From: an uncultured Candidatus Poseidoniales archaeon
GTDB taxonomy: Archaea > Thermoplasmatota > Poseidoniia > Poseidoniales > Thalassarchaeaceae
DNA length: 58,581 nucleotides
Assembly: GCA_905182515.1 (NCBI GenBank)
Contig: CAJJBW010000007.1
Coordinates: 81,025-139,605 of the forward strand
Direction: 5' to 3'
Under the pieces are notes generated by a model that was not told where the DNA came from, ran no database searches, and saw only the letters and a program-made list of their open reading frames with translations. Every line of letters starts with the position of its first letter. Positions within the stretch are counted from its first letter, which is position 1. The position numbers were made by a program, and so were the translations under genes. Positions 46,935-54,262 of the stretch are shown piece by piece.

Positions 46935-49664
46935 TTAGTCATGTGCCTTTCTTGTTCTAAATACAATGATGCCTGTAGCTAATGCTGCCATCATCAAAGT
47001 GATTTCAAAGCCTGATGGTCCAGACTTTGCTGCTTCAATGGCGGCATTATGTTTTTCTGAATCTAAGGGGTAGTCATCTTTAGAATCTGGAAATCCATCA
47101 TCATCTGTATCTGAATCCAAGGGATCGGTCCCTAGTATATATTCGTCTAGGTCCGATATCATGTCATTATCATCATCTGTATCTGCGTTATTTCCAATGT
47201 TGTCTAAATCTGTATCTGTATCTTCACTGAAATCTAATGGGAATGCGTCATCACTGTCTAGAGTTAGGTCCCCATCGTCATCTTCATCCAGTAAGTCACA
47301 AATTTTATCGGCATCCGTATCTAATGGTATATCATTATAATCCAAAGAATTAGTGCCACAATCTAACTCATTTTCATCCATCCATAAGTCTCCATCGTCA
47401 TCTTCATCCACAACATCGCATTCTCCGTCTTCATCCGTATCCAAGGGAACTGAAGCAACATCAGCTGGGTTGGTTAAACATTCTACTTCTAAATAGTCAC
47501 TCCAACCATCTCCATCATCATCTAGGTCTTCATTATCTCCAACGCCATCTCCATCAAGGTCATATTTTTCGTTAATATCAAGTGGGAACTTATCCTCTGT
47601 ATCTATGGCGCCATCTCCATCATCATCTTCATCCATAACATCGCATTCTCCGTCTTCGTTTGTATCTAAGGGGACTGAGGATAAATCATCTGGATTGGTT
47701 AAGCATTCAACTTCTAAATAGTCACTCCAACCATCTCCATCATCATCTAGGTCTGCATTATCTCCAACACCATCTCCATCGAGGTCCGTTATCTCACTTG
47801 CATCATTTGGAAATATATCAGAATTGTCTCCTACTCCGTCTCCATCGGTGTCGGCATTTTCAGATTCGTTTAATGGGAATACATCTGAGTTGTCACCTGT
47901 ACCGTCGCCATCAGAATCATTCCACTCATTTGGGTTCAGATGAAACAGATCCGTATTATCTCTGTAACTATCTCCATCAGAATCTCGACTAAAGCCATTT
48001 AATGCCCACTCTAACGTTTTATTAGCAAAAACTCCATCATTGAATCCAGGGTTATGGCCCCCGTCGTTTATACTCCATAAAGCAACTCTGTTTCCTTCTT
48101 CACAGTTAAGATTCTCAAACATTGTCGTTTCTTCTTCATTAACAGTGTAAACTAGGTCTAAAACTCCAATATTGGTGAGTGATTCTTCACAACCTGAGCG
48201 TTCGGCCCAGTATGAAGTCGAGAGATTAGCAGAAGGATATTCACTAAATCCATCCCAGTTGAAATGATATCCTCCTTCATATAATATCACACCGTCATTA
48301 GTTCCATGGATATTCAAGATGTTTGGCCTTCCAGAATCTCCACAATCGCTTGAAAAATCATTGTAAGTAGCACCGGCTAGAGACACTATTGAGTGAATCA
48401 TATCTCCTCTCTCACATGCCATCCTATGGGACATAAATCCTCCATTAGAATGGCCAATGAAAATTATTCCTTCTGGATCAGCCCCGTAAGATATAATTGC
48501 CTCATTGATTAATTCATCAAGCCATTCGACATCGTCCGATTGCGTAATACCATCTGCGCAACATGCATCCGTTGCATTCCAAAACCTAATTCCTACACTG
48601 TTTAGAGAGCCGTTTGGCCATAAAAGAAGGTGTTCATTATCGAGAATACTATCGAATAATCCCATGTAGTAAGAATTCCACCAACCGCTTCCTGAAAAGC
48701 CATGAAGACCAATCACTAGAGGTAGGGGGCGATTGTAATCATGCCCTCCCGGCATGGTGAGCATTGCTGTTCTGTCTGATGGCCCAATCTCCATAGTAGA
48801 GTAATTCGAAGTATACTCAATCGCTCCATTACCCCATTCATCACAGGTATCTCCCCATATTCCTTCCACAAATTCATAATTATCTATGAATGGGTTTCGA
48901 TTGCCCTGAATCTCGTACACTCGATTGTTTCTTTCTACCTCGTATTCACTAACTGGATCTTGGTAGTGCCACGAGTATAGAGTACATATCTTTCCAAGTG
49001 AGCCTTCATCTTCAGAAGGCTCTGTCCAATTATTCATTAGACTAAGAGATGGTTCTTGTCCGAATCCATTGTATCTTATATCCATGTAAAATACTGATCT
49101 AGCCGCATCGCCTTTAGTTGCATCAGCAGGCTCCCAAGCTTGAGTCGATACATCGCACTGGGTGCACTCTGAGTGAGCAACTTCAGATTCACCAAAGTCT
49201 TTGTCGCTTCTAGCTGAATTTATGGTATTATCTACCGGCCTCAATGCGTGTAAGTCAGTTCCTGCTACCTTAGACATTGTAGTGCCGAAATCTCCATGCG
49301 ATTTCGGCCAAACATGCTCTCTGTTCCATGACTCACTAGTGCAATCGTTCCCATCACCACAAGTATCATTTTCATCATGTGACCTCTGCAGGTAAAACAA
49401 AATAACATTATTTTCATTTAAGGGGTCTTCATCAATATACCTAAGATGGTCCCAAACTGAGTAATAGTTAACTACGGTGTGATTTCTAACAATATCATAT
49501 ATTTTTTCATGCAACTCGTCTCCCTGCAGGTTTTCTGTTCCCTGATAGTATTCTTCAAACAAATATACTTGCATTGCCTCATTATCATTTTGCAATATAC
49601 CTGGCTGAGGAGTTGCATGAAGCATCATTGCCGCTATTGCGAGGGCTAATTTCCAGTTATCCAC
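46935..49664 (-). CDS. Secreted fusion of endonuclease I, PHB-depolymerase-like esterase and calcium repeats
   Basis: A 909-residue exported protein with several domains. A short signal peptide comes first (about 1-22). An endonuclease I (EndA/NucM) domain has NREHVWPKSHGDFG and GTDLHALRPVDNTINSARSD, the His/Asn metal-finger nuclease core. An alpha/beta hydrolase of the PHB depolymerase/LpqC type follows, with IGLHGFSGSGWW, GHSNGGFM (nucleophile Ser), HGTNDGVI (Asp) and NDGGHNPGF (His). About 280 residues of thrombospondin type 3 Asp-rich repeats come next, then a C-terminal helix (GFEITLMMAALATGIIVF) and RTRK. All catalytic residues are kept in both enzymes. The start is a GTG at 49664. It would cut DNA and an ester-linked polymer at the cell surface. 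Confidence 0.85.
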   Translation of the reverse strand: MDNWKLALAIAAMMLHATPQPGILQNDNEAMQVYLFEEYYQGTENLQGDELHEKIYDIVRNHTVVNYYSVWDHLRYIDEDPLNENNVILFYLQRSHDENDTCGDGNDCTSESWNREHVWPKSHGDFGTTMSKVAGTDLHALRPVDNTINSARSDKDFGESEVAHSECTQCDVSTQAWEPADATKGDAARSVFYMDIRYNGFGQEPSLSLMNNWTEPSEDEGSLGKICTLYSWHYQDPVSEYEVERNNRVYEIQGNRNPFIDNYEFVEGIWGDTCDEWGNGAIEYTSNYSTMEIGPSDRTAMLTMPGGHDYNRPLPLVIGLHGFSGSGWWNSYYMGLFDSILDNEHLLLWPNGSLNSVGIRFWNATDACCADGITQSDDVEWLDELINEAIISYGADPEGIIFIGHSNGGFMSHRMACERGDMIHSIVSLAGATYNDFSSDCGDSGRPNILNIHGTNDGVILYEGGYHFNWDGFSEYPSANLSTSYWAERSGCEESLTNIGVLDLVYTVNEEETTMFENLNCEEGNRVALWSINDGGHNPGFNDGVFANKTLEWALNGFSRDSDGDSYRDNTDLFHLNPNEWNDSDGDGTGDNSDVFPLNESENADTDGDGVGDNSDIFPNDASEITDLDGDGVGDNADLDDDGDGWSDYLEVECLTNPDDLSSVPLDTNEDGECDVMDEDDDGDGAIDTEDKFPLDINEKYDLDGDGVGDNEDLDDDGDGWSDYLEVECLTNPADVASVPLDTDEDGECDVVDEDDDGDLWMDENELDCGTNSLDYNDIPLDTDADKICDLLDEDDDGDLTLDSDDAFPLDFSEDTDTDLDNIGNNADTDDDNDMISDLDEYILGTDPLDSDTDDDGFPDSKDDYPLDSEKHNAAIEAAKSGPSGFEITLMMAALATGIIVFRTRKAHD
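47390..47786 (-). repeat. Two long direct repeats in the calcium-repeat region
   Basis: Segments 47390-47561 and 47615-47786 are shifted by 225 bases (75 codons) and agree over most of their length. They encode the unit with DLDDDGDGWSDYLEVECLTN and EDGECDV plus a DEDDDGD loop. This shows growth of the repeat region by duplication in whole 75-residue units. Confidence 0.85.
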
Positions 49665-49850
49665 TCTATCTGCAACATGTGTTTGGGAATAATACTCTCG
49701 TTGAAATGTTTCATAATTGTCTTATTTTGTTTAATTATAATTTAATAAAGGTCATGTCAAACTTCCAAGAAATTGTGATAACTAATATAAGGCGAAGAGT
49801 ACGTTGACCTTTTGAATCAAATGAAATAAGGTTCTTTCCTTGGCTCAAAA

Positions 49851-51035
49851 TTACCAATTTCCTTGGACGTCTTTCCACATAAGATTCGCTAGAACATCTA
49901 GACCTGTTTGCATCCCATCTTCAAGCCCTGAGCGCCCCCCTGATAGCTGATAGAGGACGTCAACTCTGTCCGATGGTGCATGTTTTGGTGATTGTTCGCA
50001 TGTATCTCCGGTTTCTTGAATAAACTCATGCATACCTCTGAACCAAGTAGCTGGCCATCCATGCATAATGAAATTGAAGTGATCTGAATTGCCTTTGGTA
50101 TCATCAATTACTCGTACCCATTCCATTGGATACGAAAGTTCATCATAAATTACTGAATTCAGCCTGAGTTGTAGATTAGAAGCATTCTCCTGCATCTCAT
50201 TTGTTACATTAAGCCCTCGATCGGTATAATATGACCAATCATCTACTGGGGAAGTGAACATGTAGAGATGATAGTAATCCTCATTACACCCACTTAGTTG
50301 GCTTGCTGCTTGGGTTTGTACTGGCCAATTTAACCCAAACATATCTAAATTAACATATGTGGCAATCTCGATATGTTCAGGTAAGGCCTCAACGAAATGG
50401 AGGCTTCCCATTCCTCCTCCTTCAGAAGATCCGCTTCCCTGCCATTCCTCGTAGTCCCAAGATGCGAATTTCCAGGTGTGTTCGGGCGTACCCCCCCACT
50501 CCATCATTAGTCTAGCCATCTCTAACATTGATGATACTCCTGTAGCATCGTCATATGCACCTTCAGAATCACATCCAGGGTATTCCAAACCGACAATCAC
50601 TTGCTGAGAATAGCATATTGCATCATAATGACTGCCAATAATGATCCATGAGTTAGGATTTTTTCCTTCATAAGTTGCAACATAATTCCTACAGTATTCA
50701 CACTCATCCGTGGTGAATTCTTGAACATCAACTTCGTAGCCTATATCCTCGAATCTGAGTTGGATGAAATCTCCTGCATTGGCATGTGCAGCAGTGTCAA
50801 TCTTACGATAGCCGAATTCAGCTAATATCTCAATATCATCAACTACCAAAGAAGGATTTGGCATTGATAATGGCGTTATTATTGGATTTTGTGAATAAAC
50901 TCCGTCATCTTTTCCTTCTGCCCCTAAATCTAATGTAATAACTGAAAATAAAGAGGTTAAAATCAACATAAATACAACGAAAATTCCAAAAATAACTCCT
51001 TTTAATTTTGGAGGAAGATTGCCTAAAAGTACCAA
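49851..51035 (-). CDS. Extracellular M28-family metalloaminopeptidase
   Basis: A 394-residue zinc peptidase with an N-terminal membrane helix (about 13-33) acting as signal anchor. The M28 metal ligands are in order: GSHYDAI, YDDATGVSSMLEMARLM, WDYEEWQGSGS (catalytic and ligand Glu), VNLDMFGLN and SDHFNFIMHG. It probably releases N-terminal residues from peptides produced by the metalloprotease. Start codon: TTG at 51035; a strong GGAGG and an ATG lie just upstream, out of frame (see regulatory entry). Hand counts show local G+C above the window norm. Located 186 bases from the endonuclease/esterase gene start, same strand. Confidence 0.9.
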   Translation of the reverse strand: MVLLGNLPPKLKGVIFGIFVVFMLILTSLFSVITLDLGAEGKDDGVYSQNPIITPLSMPNPSLVVDDIEILAEFGYRKIDTAAHANAGDFIQLRFEDIGYEVDVQEFTTDECEYCRNYVATYEGKNPNSWIIIGSHYDAICYSQQVIVGLEYPGCDSEGAYDDATGVSSMLEMARLMMEWGGTPEHTWKFASWDYEEWQGSGSSEGGGMGSLHFVEALPEHIEIATYVNLDMFGLNWPVQTQAASQLSGCNEDYYHLYMFTSPVDDWSYYTDRGLNVTNEMQENASNLQLRLNSVIYDELSYPMEWVRVIDDTKGNSDHFNFIMHGWPATWFRGMHEFIQETGDTCEQSPKHAPSDRVDVLYQLSGGRSGLEDGMQTGLDVLANLMWKDVQGNW

Positions 51036-51040
51036 GAAAT

Positions 51041-51056
51041 TCAGATCATATCCTCC
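51041..51056 (-). promoter_or_regulatory. Strong Shine-Dalgarno with a two-codon upstream ORF before the M28 gene
   Basis: On the minus strand GGAGG (51056-51052) is followed two bases later by ATG-ATC-TGA (51049-51041). This Met-Ile minimal ORF ends 5 bases before the TTG that opens the peptidase frame. Either translation re-initiates at the TTG, or the real start has been shifted by a sequence error. Confidence 0.4.
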
Positions 51057-51350
51057 TATTTAATTCCCCTTAGGAACGATTGTTGCCAATGATACATGCT
51101 TTTTCTGAGTTTGATTGTCCGAAAGCCTGTATAAACGATAAAACATATAATGAATAAAAAAAAATTAAAAATATGACAACAGGCATACTACTCACAAGTT
51201 GAGATTAGGGTATTTCGCTTGAAAGTATTGTAAAAATGACCACAAATATGGAATACATATCAAAACTAACTTATTTATTAGAGTTTTATTAGCATAAAAG
51301 ATCCTATTATTTGGGTAGTATTTATTTCCAATAATATCTTGGCAGGAATC
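51057..51350. other. AT-rich intergenic stretch with no recognisable gene
   Basis: About 290 bases between the divergent M28 and membrane-protein genes. It is very AT-rich (a run of nine A near 51161-51169), with only trivial frames (up to 18 codons). It must hold the promoters of both genes. No structured RNA or palindrome was recognised. Confidence 0.5.
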
Positions 51351-51926
51351 ATGAGATTTCCTATATCGAAATCAATAGATACTGAGAAAAAGATAATTAC
51401 ATGGACAATTTCGCCAGAAACAATCCGTATTTATGCTTATCTAAATTTTTGGATATTGGTATTAATTGGTTGGTGGTTGACTGACCGCCACTCTCATTCC
51501 AATACAGATATTTTAGTTGATTTATTAGGTTTTAATAGTATATGTGCGTATTTTGATCATCCTCCTGCGAATTATATTCTTCCAGCAATTTGGGCAGTTA
51601 ACTATTTGTTGCTAGCGTCATATGCCTATGCTAGTTGGCTGCGGGTTTATCAAAAATTCTTACAAGGAAAAGCAAAAGTTCGGAACTATTGGTTGTTCAC
51701 TATTTGTTCTATGATTGAAGTTATAATTTTTACTATTTTTTCGATTATCTTTGCAGTTGGGCCTCAGGAGAACCTATTGGTACACTTATTACCATTTACG
51801 GGACTGGTTTTAGGCCTTTCAATTCTTAGTATTAAGAATTTTTTCTATTACTCTATGACTGTCTCTCTATCAAGATTTGAAATCCGTGAAAGGGCACCTA
51901 AAATAATTTTTCAAACTATTTATTAA
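51351..51926 (+). CDS. Membrane protein of unknown function
   Basis: A 191-residue protein with about five hydrophobic segments, the first at about 25-42 (AYLNFWILVLIGWWLTD), then 78-102, 118-138, 142-158 and a last weaker one near 165. A short polar N-terminus precedes the first. No family motif is recognised, although the segment GWWLTDRHSHSNTDILVDLLG has conserved-looking His/Asp residues. AGGAA is 4 bases before the ATG at 51351; a TTG at 51339 would add four residues. It ends 7 bases from the convergent GNAT gene. Confidence 0.65.
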   Translation: MRFPISKSIDTEKKIITWTISPETIRIYAYLNFWILVLIGWWLTDRHSHSNTDILVDLLGFNSICAYFDHPPANYILPAIWAVNYLLLASYAYASWLRVYQKFLQGKAKVRNYWLFTICSMIEVIIFTIFSIIFAVGPQENLLVHLLPFTGLVLGLSILSIKNFFYYSMTVSLSRFEIRERAPKIIFQTIY

Positions 51927-51933
51927 ATAATTT

Positions 51934-52344
51934 TCAATAATTAATTTTCCTAAAGTTCATCCCAATTGAATTTGGCGAAGTAGGTTTAAATCCCCATTTT
52001 TCATAAAATCCATTTACATCAGCCAATAAGTTAACATAGGCATTTTCTTCGGCATTTTCTTCAATGTAATTCATTATCGAGTCCATAATCATTGTACCTG
52101 CACCTTTATTTTGCCACTCAGGTTTAACGGCCATATCACATATTTGAAAAACGGTTCCGCCATCTCCAATAATTCTCCCCATTCCGATTATTTCATCGGT
52201 TTCTTTAATCTTGATAATAACAGAAAAAATCTCATTACCTAATCCTTTTTTAGCTCCATTGAGAGATCTTGGAGTCATCCCGGCAGAAGCACGTAAGTCC
52301 ATGTAGTCTTTTGGCGAAGGGACTATGTATTCCAAGACAAACAT
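51934..52344 (-). CDS. GNAT family N-acetyltransferase
   Basis: A 136-residue acetyl-CoA-dependent transferase. The GNAT signature is complete: IIGMGRIIGDGGTVFQICDMAVKPEWQNKGAG with the Q/R-x2-G-x-G/A pyrophosphate loop, followed by MIMDSIMNYIEE and the C-terminal NGFYEKWGFKPT tyrosine region. It is similar in shape to small-molecule or N-terminal amine acetyltransferases; the acceptor is unknown. It follows a 73-residue gene by 6 bases on the same strand, so the two are probably co-transcribed and may act together. Confidence 0.92.
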   Translation of the reverse strand: MFVLEYIVPSPKDYMDLRASAGMTPRSLNGAKKGLGNEIFSVIIKIKETDEIIGMGRIIGDGGTVFQICDMAVKPEWQNKGAGTMIMDSIMNYIEENAEENAYVNLLADVNGFYEKWGFKPTSPNSIGMNFRKINY

Positions 52345-52350
52345 AGTACA

Positions 52351-52572
52351 TCACTTTAAAGATTCATTGACCTGATTTAGAATAATGTTAGTAATCCATC
52401 CTTCTTCATGAGTATAAGTAGGATTAAATCCTTTATATACGCTAGTTATGTGATCATCGAATACTACAGTAAGTTTAGGAAATTCTAATTTAGTTTTATT
52501 GATAACAGAGTCTATCAATATAAAAAGATCAGATAAATTTTCAGCCTCAAGTGTATGTCGTGCTATCTTCAT
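52351..52572 (-). CDS. Small protein of unknown function
   Basis: A 73-residue soluble protein beginning MKIARHTLEAENLSDLFILI. It is predicted as helix-strand-helix with a hydrophobic strand PKLTVVFDD and a C-terminal helix; no motif is recognised. Its reading frame is clean, it has normal codon use for the window, and it sits 6 bases upstream of the GNAT gene, which supports it being real. It could be a partner or substrate of the acetyltransferase, but this is only suggested by position. Confidence 0.55.
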   Translation of the reverse strand: MKIARHTLEAENLSDLFILIDSVINKTKLEFPKLTVVFDDHITSVYKGFNPTYTHEEGWITNIILNQVNESLK

Positions 52573-52604
52573 AACTCATCTAGTATGTTGAAGACTTGAA
52601 TAGT

Positions 52605-54083
52605 TTACTCGGAAAAAGTCAATTCTGCTAGGTCTCCAACTGATTCATATAGGCTTGGCCCATTATTAAGATAGTATACTGAACCTGTTTTACTTCTTGA
52701 GTCTTCAGGAGTTGAATTATTGCCAATAGCACAAGCCTCAGTACATCCATCTGCAAATGCAACATATACTCGTCCATCCCTATCAATGTGTAAATCATTA
52801 AAATCAAGGAGATTACGATTAGAACCTCCTATATCTCTACAATCTCCACTATTCAAACATATACTACCTATCTGAACAGGGTCATGAGAAACTCTAACAG
52901 TATGAAATATTGGCTCCGAATCTAAAGCATTTAAGCTATAAGTTATGTAAAGATAGTAACTAACATTTCCATGAGCATAATGGGGATTTCCATTCCATGG
53001 TTCACCATCTATGTCAGGATTTAGTAACTCAGAACCATTCTCACTTCCAAGATAAGTTATCGCAATACGTCCAGGATCTCCGGCATCAATCTGAGGGAAT
53101 GTTGTAGAAATTACCTCAACCGGACTAATTCTAATGCTAGTTTGTTCCCATGATTCCCCCGAATCTGTACTTCTAGACATATACACTCCAAAGTCAGCAC
53201 CTGACCAAATATGATATGCATTAGAATCAGTATCAGTTGCTACTTCAGAATTTTTACGAGGGTTTGGAGTACCGACATCTTCGCCCATTGTTCGAGTTTC
53301 CCAATTTAATCCATTATCTTTTGAGAATATTATTGTTGGAGTTTCGACCCTAGGAGGGAGATATACTGTACCATCTGGTGCTGTAGTAATGGCTCCATGT
53401 AATCCGCCATTTTCTGTTGCTAAGCCAAATATTTGACCTCCAACTTCAAAAGTTGCCCCGCCATTGAAACTTGTGAAACAAAAGATTCCAGCTAATTTAT
53501 TGTAGCAGAAGTATACTGCTTCATCATAAAGAGGTGTCAAAGAACCAGGTATACCATAACCTTCGCTAACCCATGGACCTGTTGCTAGTTTTATATGATC
53601 ATTCAAAGGAGTAGGCCCAGAATCATGAGGATTTCCAAGCCAACTTTCGCCATCATTATCAGACCATCCAATCCACGTTGACTCCAGACCCATCATATGA
53701 ATATTGAAAACTCTATCAGTTACTGGATCGACCCAACCATAAGGATCGCTAGTAAATGGCGCCTGGGTTATGTCACGAGAGTTTTCCCATGTTAAACCGT
53801 AATCGCACGAACGCATTGGTTTTTCTAACGCAATGAAAAATATACAACCACTTGATGTAATTCCTATACTGGGTTCTGGGCCTTCTTCGCCAACATTACT
53901 AAAGAAGAAATCTAAGAGTATTTGAGGGGCTTCGATTCTAATTCCTTCAGAATTTGTAATGAATATACCATCAGTATAAAGATCCTCTTCTGGAATTATA
54001 TCTCTTTCTGGATTGAAATTCAAACAACCGGATAGCGGCACCAATAGCATTATGAAAATAATCAGTAAAGCCTTGTATTTCAT
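52605..54083 (-). CDS. Sialidase-like Asp-box beta-propeller lipoprotein
   Basis: A 492-residue protein exported as a lipoprotein: the N-terminus MKYKALLIIFIMLLVPLSGC ends in a lipobox (LSGC) at about residue 20. The body has Asp-box repeats S-x-D-x-G-x-x-W (CDYGLTWENS, DNDGESW, KDNGLNWETR, TDSGESWEQ) typical of BNR/sialidase six-bladed propellers. The Arg triad and catalytic Tyr/Glu of true sialidases are not evident, so it may bind glycans or serve as a structural propeller. The last third has paired cysteines (GSICLNSGDCRD, GCTEACAIG). It is the outermost secreted gene of the 41-54 kb stretch. Confidence 0.8.
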   Translation of the reverse strand: MKYKALLIIFIMLLVPLSGCLNFNPERDIIPEEDLYTDGIFITNSEGIRIEAPQILLDFFFSNVGEEGPEPSIGITSSGCIFFIALEKPMRSCDYGLTWENSRDITQAPFTSDPYGWVDPVTDRVFNIHMMGLESTWIGWSDNDGESWLGNPHDSGPTPLNDHIKLATGPWVSEGYGIPGSLTPLYDEAVYFCYNKLAGIFCFTSFNGGATFEVGGQIFGLATENGGLHGAITTAPDGTVYLPPRVETPTIIFSKDNGLNWETRTMGEDVGTPNPRKNSEVATDTDSNAYHIWSGADFGVYMSRSTDSGESWEQTSIRISPVEVISTTFPQIDAGDPGRIAITYLGSENGSELLNPDIDGEPWNGNPHYAHGNVSYYLYITYSLNALDSEPIFHTVRVSHDPVQIGSICLNSGDCRDIGGSNRNLLDFNDLHIDRDGRVYVAFADGCTEACAIGNNSTPEDSRSKTGSVYYLNNGPSLYESVGDLAELTFSE

Positions 54084-54121
54084 ATTCTAATCCAAGAGGT
54101 GCTAGGAAATTATACTATCCT

Positions 54122-54193
54122 TTAATTGATATTAAAAAAATCTGATTTTATTTGTTCTTCGAGCCTTGTCCAAAGTTTATCTATTTCGGTCAT
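54122..54193 (-). CDS. Possible 23-residue peptide
   Basis: A short minus-strand frame (MTEIDKLWTRLEEQIKSDFF start) with AGAGGTGT seven bases upstream. It lies alone in the 179-base gap between the propeller lipoprotein and the PIN-TPR gene. An amphipathic helix is suggested. It may be a microprotein, a remnant of a gene or chance; nothing else was seen in this gap. Confidence 0.3.
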   Translation of the reverse strand: MTEIDKLWTRLEEQIKSDFFNIN

Positions 54194-54262
54194 TCTGTAC
54201 ACCTCTAAAAATAATTGATTTGTATGCTAGATATAAATCATCGTTTAAAAAAATAGTAACAA

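Noticed and set aside
46935-47990. Tandem repeats considered as a CRISPR array or phase-variable satellite
   Set aside because: The repeats are in frame and encode Asp-rich calcium loops; there are no spacers.
49754-49807. Short plus-strand frame of 17 codons starting MSNFQEIVITN between the M28 and nuclease/esterase genes
   Set aside because: Too short, without a convincing ribosome-binding site and opposite to both neighbouring genes; chance frames of this size are common.
41592-54083. Prophage or genomic island with integrase
   Set aside because: No integrase, transposase, capsid or attachment repeats were seen, and no tRNA gene borders the stretch; only composition and content suggest mobility.
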